Shown here: one piece after another, positions 1 through 7,315 of the stretch
How the letters are laid out: every line of letters begins with the position of its first letter
Numbering within the stretch: the first letter of the stretch is position 1
Source of the DNA: Deltaproteobacteria bacterium
GTDB lineage: Bacteria > Myxococcota > B64-G9
Assembly: GCA_003647095.1 (NCBI GenBank)
Contig: QMME01000082.1
Span: 1-12,777 of the forward strand
DNA: 12,777 nucleotides
Direction of reading: 5' to 3'
Position numbers and translations under genes: made by a program
The notes under the pieces: generated by a model
Databases searched by the model: none
Seen by the model: the letters and a program-made list of their open reading frames with translations, nothing else
Told to the model about the DNA's origin: nothing

Positions 1-1755
1 CAGCGGATTCCCCTGTTCAAGCGCATCACCACCATCGGCAGCTCCAGCGAGTGCGACGTGGTCATCGACGCCCGGGAGGTGGCCGACAACCATGCCCACA
101 TTCATTTCGACGGCCAGCAGTTCACCCTCAGCGGCCTGGATCGTTCGCACCCCATCTGGGTCAACGACAAGAAGGTCAAGAGCCATCGCCTGAGTCACCA
201 GGATCTCATCCGCCTGGGCCGGGCGGAACTGCGTTTCCTGCTCTACGACGAGCCTGCCGACCACGAACAGGAGGAACTGCGCCGGGCCCGTCTGGAAGCC
301 TTCCACAAGATGGTGGAGTTCAGCCGCCGCCTGCTGGGCCGGGCCTCGGTGGGAGAACTGCTCAACGACCTTCTGGACGCGGTCATCGAACTCACCAGCG
401 CGGACAAGGGCATGCTCATCCTGCTCGAAGACGGCCGGCTGGCGGTCAAGGCGGCCCGCAACCTCAAGCGCGAGACCATCGCCGATGCCGTGGAGAAGGT
501 CTCCGACACCATCCTGGCCCAGGTAATCAAGACCCGCCGGCCGCTCATCGTCTCCGACGCGCTCAACCACGAGGTTTTCCGCTCCTCGGAATCGGTCATC
601 AACCTCAAGCTGTGCTCGGTAATGGCGGCGCCCCTGATGGAGAAGGGAGAGCTGTTCGGGGTGCTCTACCTGGGCAACGACAACGTGGTCAACCTCTTCG
701 AGGAACGCTCCCTGGAGATGCTGGAGGTGTTCGCCGCCCAGGCCTCGCTGATCGTGCAGAACGCGCTGTTGCTGGACGAGTTGCGCCTGGACAACCAGCA
801 ACTGAGCAACCAGATCGAGAACATGCGCTTCGGTGAGATCATCGGTTCCTGCCCGGCCATGCAGGAGATCTTCCGCAAGATGGAGAAGGTGGCCCCCACC
901 GACATCTCCGTGCTGGTGACCGGCGAGACCGGTACCGGCAAGGAACTGGTGGCCCGGCGCATCCACCAGCTCAGCCAGCGTGCCAGCGGACCCTTCGTGA
1001 CCATCAACTGCGGGGCCATTCCCCCCAACCTGCTGGAGAGCGAGCTGTTCGGGCACGTGCGCGGTGCCTTCACCGGTGCCACCGCCACCCGGGCCGGCAA
1101 GTTCGCGGCCGCCGACGGCGGCACCCTGTTCCTGGACGAGATCGGCGAGTTGCCGCCGGAGCTGCAGGTGAAGCTGCTGCGGGTCCTGCAGGAGAAGAAG
1201 ATCACCAAGGTGGGCGACACCCGCCCCGAACCGGTGGACATCCGGGTCATCTCCGCCACCAACCTGGACATGGAACAGGCCATCGCCTCGGGTCGTTTCC
1301 GCGAGGACCTGTACTACCGCATCAACGTGGTGAGCCTGCACCTGCCGCCGCTGCGGGAACGCGGCGAAGACCTGGTGGTGCTGGCCCGCTACCTGCTCAA
1401 CAGGTTCGCCCGCGAGCTGGAGAGCAAGGTCAAGGGGTTTTCCCCGGCGGCCATCGAGGCCATGAGAAAATACTCCTGGCCGGGTAACATCCGGGAACTG
1501 GAAAACCGCCTGCGCAAGGCAGTAGTACTGGCGGAAAAGACTCACCTGGGTCCCGGTGATCTCGACCTGGACCTGGAAGACTTCGAGACCATCGTACCGC
1601 TGGCCCAGGCCAAGGAGGAGTTCCAGCGGCAGTACATCCAGAAGGTGCTGGCCAGAAACGGCGGCAACCGTACCAAGACGGCCCGCGACCTGGGAGTGGA
1701 TCCCCGCACCATTTTTCGCCACCTGGAACGCATGGAGGCGCAAAGTCGTGATTGA
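1..1755 (+). CDS. sigma54-dependent activator, FHA-GAF-AAA+-Fis HTH (5' partial)
   Basis: This is a bacterial enhancer-binding protein that would use ATP hydrolysis to remodel sigma54-RNA polymerase. The reading frame is open from base 1, so the true start lies upstream; 584 residues are visible. Domains in order are an FHA domain (about 1-80), a GAF domain (about 105-255), a sigma54-interaction AAA+ domain (about 275-510) and a Fis-type helix-turn-helix (about 553-578). Walker A GETGTGKE is at 308-315, the sigma54-contacting loop GAFTGA at 355-360, and the Walker B acidic pair D379-E380 lies in GGTLFLDEIGE; an arginine-rich REDLYYR segment follows. All motifs needed for sigma54 activation are intact. 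The FHA domain lacks usual phosphothreonine contacts: IGS replaces IGR at 12-14, and VADNH replaces V-S-R-x-H. Small-molecule or redox sensing by GAF is a family inference; the ligand is unknown. A sigma54-type promoter lies about 120 bases past its stop. Confidence 0.96.
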   Translation, partial: QRIPLFKRITTIGSSSECDVVIDAREVADNHAHIHFDGQQFTLSGLDRSHPIWVNDKKVKSHRLSHQDLIRLGRAELRFLLYDEPADHEQEELRRARLEAFHKMVEFSRRLLGRASVGELLNDLLDAVIELTSADKGMLILLEDGRLAVKAARNLKRETIADAVEKVSDTILAQVIKTRRPLIVSDALNHEVFRSSESVINLKLCSVMAAPLMEKGELFGVLYLGNDNVVNLFEERSLEMLEVFAAQASLIVQNALLLDELRLDNQQLSNQIENMRFGEIIGSCPAMQEIFRKMEKVAPTDISVLVTGETGTGKELVARRIHQLSQRASGPFVTINCGAIPPNLLESELFGHVRGAFTGATATRAGKFAAADGGTLFLDEIGELPPELQVKLLRVLQEKKITKVGDTRPEPVDIRVISATNLDMEQAIASGRFREDLYYRINVVSLHLPPLRERGEDLVVLARYLLNRFARELESKVKGFSPAAIEAMRKYSWPGNIRELENRLRKAVVLAEKTHLGPGDLDLDLEDFETIVPLAQAKEEFQRQYIQKVLARNGGNRTKTARDLGVDPRTIFRHLERMEAQSRD

Positions 1756-1811
1756 TCCGGGCCCTACCCTGGCAACGGTGTCGCGGTGAGCGGGAGGCGA
1801 AAGAGGCCGGC

Positions 1812-2447
1812 ATGAGGAGCGTAACAGCAAATATGCTGTTATCACGGGAAGATGCCAAGAAGGAGGCCAACCTGGCACCGCTCTTGCAGAAATATCACCG
1901 GCGGGCGCCACCAGGGCGGCGCCGTGTCCTGTTCACCTGGCTGGTGGTGCTGATGCTGGCAAATGGATGCATAATCTCTCCCGACATCGAAGAGGAACCG
2001 GCGGAGCCGCTCTACCCTCCGCAGATTCTCACCGACACCGTGGAGCCGGCAGACACCGCGGCGGTGTTCGACCTCGACAGCGGCTGTTCACCGGCGGTGT
2101 TCCGGGTGGGGCAGGTGCGTGACTACAACCAGAAAGACATCCTCTATGCCCGCTGGCTGGAGGACTGGCGCGAGGACAAGACCAAGGAACAGTGGGTGAC
2201 CACCTTTATTTATCCCCTGCCGGGCCAAATAGACCGCCCCGGCCTGTCCACCAGCCTGGTGCTGGATGGCTATGCCATCGACTCGGTCCACTCGCTGCGC
2301 TTCTTCGTTGCCGATCGCCCACCCCGCAACGACGGCAACGGCATGCAGTTGCCAGCCGACTCCGACGGCCAGGTGGACTGGATCCAGTGGACCTTCCGCG
2401 TGGCCCCCGCCGGTTCGGGAATCTGCGCCTGGGAGCAGCAGCCATGA
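1812..2447 (+). CDS. Lipoprotein of unknown function, start uncertain
   Basis: This is a small predicted lipoprotein. An Arg-rich segment (RRAPPGRRR) is followed by a hydrophobic stretch and a lipobox-like A-N-G-C, with the lipidated Cys at residue 53 counted from the ATG at 1812. The mature part begins acidic (SPDIEEEPAEP) and then resembles the short Ig-like modules of deltaproteobacterial lipoproteins (segment VRDYNQKDILYARWLEDW); the fold is a guess and I recognise no named family. The frame is open back to a TTG at 1752. ATG 1812 gives an unusually long 52-residue leader, and the SD-like AAGGAGG at 1860-1866 has only a CTG (1872) at good distance. If the sigma54 promoter at 1873 is real, translation must begin later still, for example at CTG 1929. 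The stop overlaps the next start by ATGA, indicating translational coupling with the second lipoprotein. Confidence 0.75.
   Translation: MRSVTANMLLSREDAKKEANLAPLLQKYHRRAPPGRRRVLFTWLVVLMLANGCIISPDIEEEPAEPLYPPQILTDTVEPADTAAVFDLDSGCSPAVFRVGQVRDYNQKDILYARWLEDWREDKTKEQWVTTFIYPLPGQIDRPGLSTSLVLDGYAIDSVHSLRFFVADRPPRNDGNGMQLPADSDGQVDWIQWTFRVAPAGSGICAWEQQP
1822..1841. promoter_or_regulatory. Palindrome, candidate activator or operator site
   Basis: TAACAGCA-AATA-TGCTGTTA is a perfect 8-bp inverted repeat around a 4-base spacer. Its centre lies about 43 bases upstream of the -24 GG of the sigma54-like promoter, or about -67 from the inferred transcription start. This is a possible site for the Fis-type HTH of the adjacent activator. 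A similar palindrome occurs at 10693-10712. No T-tract follows, so a terminator role is less likely. Binding is inferred. Confidence 0.45.
1873..1888 (+). promoter_or_regulatory. sigma54 (-24/-12) promoter candidate
   Basis: TGGCAC-CGCTC-TTGCA matches the sigma54 consensus TGGCAC-N5-TTGCW at every fixed position, and the GG and GC dinucleotides are 12 bases apart as required. It lies between a sigma54-activator gene and the first lipoprotein gene, in a stretch (about 1756-1900) rich in codons that are unusual here (TTA, TCA, ACA, GTA, AGG), which looks more intergenic than coding. The expected transcription start is about 1899. The problem is that no convincing start codon for the lipoprotein follows it (see that gene). 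Confidence 0.6.
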
Positions 2448-4114
2448 ACGGCCGGACCACATCGCGGCGACTGGCACTGATCATCCTGGCCCTGTCGGCC
2501 AGCGCCTGCCAGTTTCTCTTTGCCGACAGCAGCCCCCAGGGCTGCCTGGACAACCTGGACTGCGTCCTGGGACAGGTGTGCGACACCGCCAGCGGCACCT
2601 GCATACCCAGCAACTCCTTCAAGCCGCTGTCGGTGGTCGATGCCCAGGTGACTCCTCCCAAGTCTTCGAGCACTGCCACCACCCAGTTCGCGGCCATCGA
2701 TCTCAAGACGGTCGACAGCCAGAACCTGGAACTGGTGCTGCAGCGGGCGGTGCTGCTGGAGGGCACCATCGCTTCTCCCGACGCCCCCGGTGGAGTACCC
2801 GGCATGCTGGCGGCGGTGCGCCGTCCGCTCTTCGACAACCGCACCCTGAGCTTCAACATCACCGTCTCCGAGTCGGGCTTCTTTTCCCAGCAGGTTGCCC
2901 CGGGAAAATACCGCTTGCTTTTCAAGCCCTCGCGGCGCGAGGCCTTTCCCCAGTTGGTCCTGGAGCCGGCCACCGTCGGCGGCGGCGAGGTCCCCTTGCC
3001 CCGTTACCTGCCCTTCGCCGATCCGCAGACGGACGACCTGCAGGACCAGGATCCCCTGCTGGTGGTGCGCGGGCAGATACTGGCCAGCCAGACCCAGCCC
3101 CATCCCGTCGCCGGCCTGCAGGTGGAAGCGGTCACCGCCGCGGGACTGCGTTCCAGCCTGGCCCAGCCCGACGAGCAGGGATTCTTCTACCTGCGCCTGC
3201 CCCTGGCCTGGCAGGTCACGGAAGACGGGGACCTGGAAGCCACTACACCCGCCAGCGCCAACATAGTGATCTCCCCGGCCGGTGCCGAGGTGCGACTGCC
3301 CACGGTGGAGATTACCGACGTGGCCCTGGACACGCCCGACCTGGGTGTTTTCTACCTGGGGGAGGTGCCCCCGGTGCACGCCCTGAGCGGAGTGGTGCTG
3401 GATGCCCACGGTCGCCCGGTGGCCGACTGCCAGCTGAAGCTGCGGGTGGAACCGGTGGCAGCGGGCTCGTTCACCATGCTCATCAACAACGATTCCACCG
3501 GCCACTTCGCCACCACCCTGCCCGCGGGCCAGCTGACCGTAACCGTGATCCCCCCGGCGGTGGGCGAGGTGGCCCTGGCCAGCTTCGATCTCCTCCTTGA
3601 CGCCGACAGGCAGGTGCAACTCACCCTGCCACCGCGACCCCTGCTTTCCGGCCAGGTCACCGACGACGCCGGCCTGCCGGTGGCCGACGTCATCGTCCGG
3701 GCCGAGCGCATCTCCACCACCGCCGGGGAGGACGACGGCATCTACTCCTCCTTCGAGGCCGGCAGCGGCAGCGACGGGATCTTCGCCATGAGCGTCGATC
3801 CCGGCCGTTACCGGGTGGTGTTCCTGCCCCCCGCCGCCAGCGGCCTGCCGCGCTCGCTGCCCAAGGTGGCCTACGTCCAGCAGGACACCGTCATGGAAGC
3901 GGCGGCCTGCCGGCTGTCGCCCCCCACCCTGGTCAGCGGCCGTATACTGGACGGGGCCGGCCAGCCGGTGTGCGGCGCCAGCGTACAGTTCTTCTACAGC
4001 CCGGACGACAGCACCTCCCACCTGGTGGGCGAATCCATCTCCGGCGGGATCATCGAAGAGTGCTCGGGCAATTTCTCCCTGCTGCTGCCCGCCGACGTAC
4101 CGGTCGAGCGCTGA
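2444..4114 (+). CDS. Lipoprotein with carboxypeptidase-regulatory-like repeats
   Basis: This is a 556-residue predicted lipoprotein beginning at the ATG of the ATGA overlap with the upstream gene. The signal peptide is MNGRTTSRR plus the hydrophobic LALIILALSA, with the lipidated Cys at residue 22 (lipobox A-S-A-C). Next comes a compact Cys-rich segment with C34, C40, C46 and C53 (G-C-x5-C-x5-C-x6-C), a type common near the N terminus of myxobacterial surface lipoproteins. The rest is a chain of beta-sandwich modules of the CarboxypepD_reg / transthyretin-like type, marked by recurring starts such as LSGVVLDAHGRPVADC, LSGQVTDDAGLPVADV and VSGRILDGAGQPVCGA. Such modules usually mediate adhesion or scaffolding and are not catalytic. 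The last module ends abruptly at LLLPADVPVER, without the G-x-Y-x-V strand seen in earlier repeats, so the C terminus may be shortened. No enzymatic domain is visible. Confidence 0.88.
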   Translation: MNGRTTSRRLALIILALSASACQFLFADSSPQGCLDNLDCVLGQVCDTASGTCIPSNSFKPLSVVDAQVTPPKSSSTATTQFAAIDLKTVDSQNLELVLQRAVLLEGTIASPDAPGGVPGMLAAVRRPLFDNRTLSFNITVSESGFFSQQVAPGKYRLLFKPSRREAFPQLVLEPATVGGGEVPLPRYLPFADPQTDDLQDQDPLLVVRGQILASQTQPHPVAGLQVEAVTAAGLRSSLAQPDEQGFFYLRLPLAWQVTEDGDLEATTPASANIVISPAGAEVRLPTVEITDVALDTPDLGVFYLGEVPPVHALSGVVLDAHGRPVADCQLKLRVEPVAAGSFTMLINNDSTGHFATTLPAGQLTVTVIPPAVGEVALASFDLLLDADRQVQLTLPPRPLLSGQVTDDAGLPVADVIVRAERISTTAGEDDGIYSSFEAGSGSDGIFAMSVDPGRYRVVFLPPAASGLPRSLPKVAYVQQDTVMEAAACRLSPPTLVSGRILDGAGQPVCGASVQFFYSPDDSTSHLVGESISGGIIEECSGNFSLLLPADVPVER

Positions 4115-4131
4115 CCGCCCCGGCTCGCAAA

Positions 4132-4202
4132 TCATCCCCCCAGCGCCCGCCAGGCTGCCCTTTCAAAAAAAAATCTTCGATTTTTTTCATCCCCCCAGCG
4201 CC
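4132..4202. repeat. 16-bp direct repeat flanking the terminator
   Basis: TCATCCCCCCAGCGCC occurs at 4132-4147 and again at 4187-4202, 55 bases apart. The right copy is the last coding bases and stop of the minus-strand CHAT gene (Leu-Gly-Gly-stop). The left copy is a duplicate in the short space after the lipoprotein gene. The terminator hairpin lies between them. A small local duplication or insertion is the simplest reading. Confidence 0.7.
4165..4187. terminator. Bidirectional rho-independent terminator
   Basis: Nine A residues (4165-4173), then TC, a TTC loop, GA and seven T residues (4181-4187) form a 9-bp A/T-dominated stem with a U-tract on either strand. It sits between the convergent lipoprotein (stop at 4114) and CHAT (stop at 4187) genes and would serve both, although its last base is the first base of the CHAT stop codon. 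The stem has only one G-C pair, so its strength is uncertain. Confidence 0.6.
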
Positions 4203-7200
4203 TGAAACGCCGCCCAGAAAAATGGATGGCGGAATTCCTCCCGGGACTTGACCCGGCGAGCCGCGGCCACCAGCGCCGCCGCCGCGTCGCCGTCCTGCCG
4301 CCACTGGCGGTAGAACTCCTCCACCAGGCCGGCTGTGGCCCGGTCGTCCACCGGCCACAGGCTGGCCACCAGCGCGCGGGCCCCGGCCTGGAAGAAGGCC
4401 CGGCTGAGACCGACGATCTCCTCTCCCCCGGCCACCTCGGCCCGGGCCGTCTCGCAGGCCGAGAGCATCACCAGCCGGGTCCGGCGCAGGTCCAGCTGCA
4501 GGATGTCGAGCGCCCGCAGGTGTCCCACCTCCGGGGTATCGGCCGCCAGCACCAGGTAGGACTCCATGGGCCGGCCGGGCAGGAATACCCCGTGAGTGGC
4601 CAGGTGAATCAGCCGCGCCCGCTTCGCCTGCCGCAGCAGAAACTCCTTGCTGGCACCGCTGCCGGTGCGCACCAGTGCCCCGGCAAACATCTTGCCCAGC
4701 AGGTTCACCTCCCGCTCCGCCGCCGGCAAGGGTGGCAACTCCGAAGGTGGGTTGCCCAGCGCCAGCACCTGCCCGGTCGCTCCCTTTCCCCCGGAACGCA
4801 GCATCACCAGCGACGACGCCGAGGGTACAACTTCGAGTCTCTCCACCCGGTCCACCAGGTAACCGCTGCCGTCGTGCAGTGCCGCCAGGGGCAGGTAGTA
4901 CAAAGGGCCCCAGGGAACCACCACCAGGCGCCGGGCCGGGTGGGCGGCCAGCAGGTCGCCTAGCAGCAATTCATATAGCCGCCCGGCCTTGCGGCGCACC
5001 ACCCGCTCGGGGCGTTGGGGCTGTCGCAGCACCCGCAGGAAGGCCGACACCCGGTTGCGCAGGGTATCCGTGGTAACGGCCGTCTCGGCGGCGTACACCC
5101 CCCGCCTGTCCAGGCCCATTACCAGCAGGCGCCGGCCATCGTGGAAAAACGACACCAGCAGTTCGTCCCCTTGCAGCACCGCCTGCACGTCCGCCACCCC
5201 GGCCGGGTTCACCGCCACCAGGGAGATCCACCCCTGCCGGGCATCGGCGGACGGTCGCGCGGACGGCGCCTGCGACCGACCGGCCAGCAGGCTCCGGGCC
5301 GGCTCGCCGACCAGCAGCCGCGGTGACGGCAGCCGCTCCAGCCGGGCATCGCGCCACCGGCGCAGCCTCCTTGCCAGCCGGGGATTGCTCGAATCCAGCC
5401 AGCGCTCGGCCAGCAGGTCCAAAAATGCCCGCCCGCGGGCCCGCTCGGCCAGCAGGAAGGCCTGGCGGTGTCGTCTCCGCTCCCAGGCCAGGGCAACCGC
5501 CTGGCGGTAGAGACGGGCCTTGGCGGACGCGAAGCTGCGCCGGGCTCCCTCGGCACCGATGCGGGCACGCATGTTCTCCACCAGCTCGATGGCTTGCTGG
5601 AAGCTACCTGCCGCCGCGCGCGGGCGTCCCAGCCCGACCAGGGCACGGCCCTGCTCGGTCAATAACTGCCAGGCAGCATCGGGCTGGGTCTTGCCCTCGC
5701 TCAGGGCCAGCGCCGCCCGGGCCCGGGCCAGGGCCCGAGCCGCCTGGCCCTGGTCGTTGAGGATCTCGGCCAGGTTGGTCAGGGCCACCACCTGCTGGCG
5801 GCTCTCGCCCAGGCGGCGAGCTTCCCTCTCGGCCCGGGCGAAGGACGCCAGCGCTGCCTGGCGATCACCGTCCAGGACCAGGACCAGGCCCTCTTCCAGC
5901 TGCCAGGACAGCAAGGCCCGGCGCCGGCTGGCCGGCGCCACGTCGGCCAATAGCTGCCGGGCTTGCTGCAACCACTGCCGGGCCCGGGACAGTTGCCCGG
6001 CAAAGGCCCGGGCATGAGCAGCCCCCAGGGCCACGCGATAACGCAACAGCGGCCGGCCCGCCAGCCGCGGTACCAGTGCGGCAAAACTCTCGGCGGCCCG
6101 GCGGTACTGGCCCAGCAGGAAACGCCCCTGGGCGGCATTGGCCGCGGTGGCCGCACGCAGGAGACCGGTCCGGGGATTGGCGCCGAGCAGTTGCGCCGAA
6201 CGTTCCAGCAGGTGCGTGGCCCGCCACAGTTCGCCCTGGAGCAGGTAGGCCCGCCCGGCCAAACCCAACAGGCGGGCCGACAGGTAAGCACCCTTCCCGG
6301 CGATCGGCACCCGTCGCAGCACCGGCAGCAGGCCGCGCTCACGGGCCAGCAATCCGGCGTAAAGGGAAAAATAGGCCGCCAGTTTCCGGGACGGTCCCGC
6401 GGGCGGGCTGCTGTCCCACAGGCGTCTCCACTGGCGGGCGGCTGCACCCAGCCGGCACTCGAAGCCGGTTGTTTGGGGACCCAGGGAGAATTCCAGTTCC
6501 GGGGGAGTGAGCGCCTTGGTCTCCAGACGGGCCCGGGCCTGGAGCAAGCGTTCCACCTCCTCGTACCGGCCCAGCACTTTCAGGGCCGCTTCCCCGCGCT
6601 GCAGCAACAGCGCCGCGCCCTGGCGCCAGGCCACCGGCGGGAGACCCCGGCGCAGGATCAGCCCGCTCACGCGACTGGCCAGCTGGCCCAGTTGCTGGTT
6701 GTCCATGGCCAGCCAGGCTGCCTGGCCGGCCTGCAACAGTGCGCCCAGCAGCTGCTCGGGCGGGGCACTGGCGGCCCGCTGCAGCCACTTGCGCAACAGC
6801 GGTTCGGCCGCCTGCCGGGCCCGGTCGCGCCACCAGTCACCGCTGACCCGTTCCAGCAGCGACAATCCCAGCCTGGCCAGGGCACGATCGTAGCCCCACT
6901 CGACCGAGAGCCGCTCCACCTCCACGGCGAAGGCCCGGGCCTGGTCGAGGTGTTCCGGGGCCAGTCCCGGCCCCTCGAGCAAGGGCCGGTAGGCGGCGGG
7001 TGCCCGCCCCAGTTCCCGGCGCAGCTGCCGGCAACCATCGGCGTCGGCCAGAAGGCACAGCACCGCCACCAGGTTTTCCCTGGCCGCCAGGGCCAGGCCG
7101 CCTTCATCACCTGCCGCCGCCATGGCCAGGCCGGCCTGGGTGACGGCCAGGCGATAGTGGTTTTCGGCCCGGACGCGGCACTCGGCCGGGGAGGAGGCAA

Positions 7201-7267
7201 GCGTCGCCAACGGGCCCACCGCCCACAGCCACGTACAAAGGCTAAGGACTCCAGTCATTGTCAACAT
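4187..7267 (-). CDS. Exported TPR-CHAT domain protein (caspase-like protease fold)
   Basis: This is a 1026-residue protein with an N-terminal signal peptide (hydrophobic VLSLCTWLWAVGPLATLA, likely cut before SSPAE), a long helical TPR array (about 60-640) and a C-terminal CHAT domain (about 700-1020). CHAT is a caspase/gingipain-related peptidase fold. The catalytic pair is visible: His892 in LATHG and Cys938 in LSACETA, followed by GGEEIVGLSRAFFQAGAR and SLWPVDD, the usual family signature. The linker ending in AERARGRAFLDLLAER is also typical of TPR-CHAT proteins. The ATG at 7267 is used; the ATG at 7258 is an equally possible start and neither has a clear Shine-Dalgarno site. It lies 48 bp downstream of the hybrid kinase gene on the same strand, so they are probably co-transcribed. 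Known active CHAT proteases include separase relatives and gasdermin- or Csx30-cutting enzymes, usually cytosolic; export makes this one unusual. The substrate is unknown. Confidence 0.92.
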   Translation of the reverse strand: MLTMTGVLSLCTWLWAVGPLATLASSPAECRVRAENHYRLAVTQAGLAMAAAGDEGGLALAARENLVAVLCLLADADGCRQLRRELGRAPAAYRPLLEGPGLAPEHLDQARAFAVEVERLSVEWGYDRALARLGLSLLERVSGDWWRDRARQAAEPLLRKWLQRAASAPPEQLLGALLQAGQAAWLAMDNQQLGQLASRVSGLILRRGLPPVAWRQGAALLLQRGEAALKVLGRYEEVERLLQARARLETKALTPPELEFSLGPQTTGFECRLGAAARQWRRLWDSSPPAGPSRKLAAYFSLYAGLLARERGLLPVLRRVPIAGKGAYLSARLLGLAGRAYLLQGELWRATHLLERSAQLLGANPRTGLLRAATAANAAQGRFLLGQYRRAAESFAALVPRLAGRPLLRYRVALGAAHARAFAGQLSRARQWLQQARQLLADVAPASRRRALLSWQLEEGLVLVLDGDRQAALASFARAEREARRLGESRQQVVALTNLAEILNDQGQAARALARARAALALSEGKTQPDAAWQLLTEQGRALVGLGRPRAAAGSFQQAIELVENMRARIGAEGARRSFASAKARLYRQAVALAWERRRHRQAFLLAERARGRAFLDLLAERWLDSSNPRLARRLRRWRDARLERLPSPRLLVGEPARSLLAGRSQAPSARPSADARQGWISLVAVNPAGVADVQAVLQGDELLVSFFHDGRRLLVMGLDRRGVYAAETAVTTDTLRNRVSAFLRVLRQPQRPERVVRRKAGRLYELLLGDLLAAHPARRLVVVPWGPLYYLPLAALHDGSGYLVDRVERLEVVPSASSLVMLRSGGKGATGQVLALGNPPSELPPLPAAEREVNLLGKMFAGALVRTGSGASKEFLLRQAKRARLIHLATHGVFLPGRPMESYLVLAADTPEVGHLRALDILQLDLRRTRLVMLSACETARAEVAGGEEIVGLSRAFFQAGARALVASLWPVDDRATAGLVEEFYRQWRQDGDAAAALVAAARRVKSREEFRHPFFWAAFQALGG

Positions 7268-7315
7268 GATACGGCAACATCCAGCAACTTCATCGCCGTC
7301 CCGGAAATTCCCGGC

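Noticed and set aside
2077..2087. ACAGC-G-GCTGT palindrome inside the first lipoprotein gene
   Set aside because: The spacer is one base rather than the four-to-six seen in the two upstream sites, and it is explained by the Asp-Ser-Gly-Cys-Ser codons. It shows that such short arms can arise by chance.
2270..4135. Long minus-strand open frame opposite the repeat lipoprotein gene
   Set aside because: It has a Gly/Gln/His/Arg-rich, low-information composition typical of antisense frames in GC-rich DNA; the plus-strand frame has a signal peptide and recognisable repeats.
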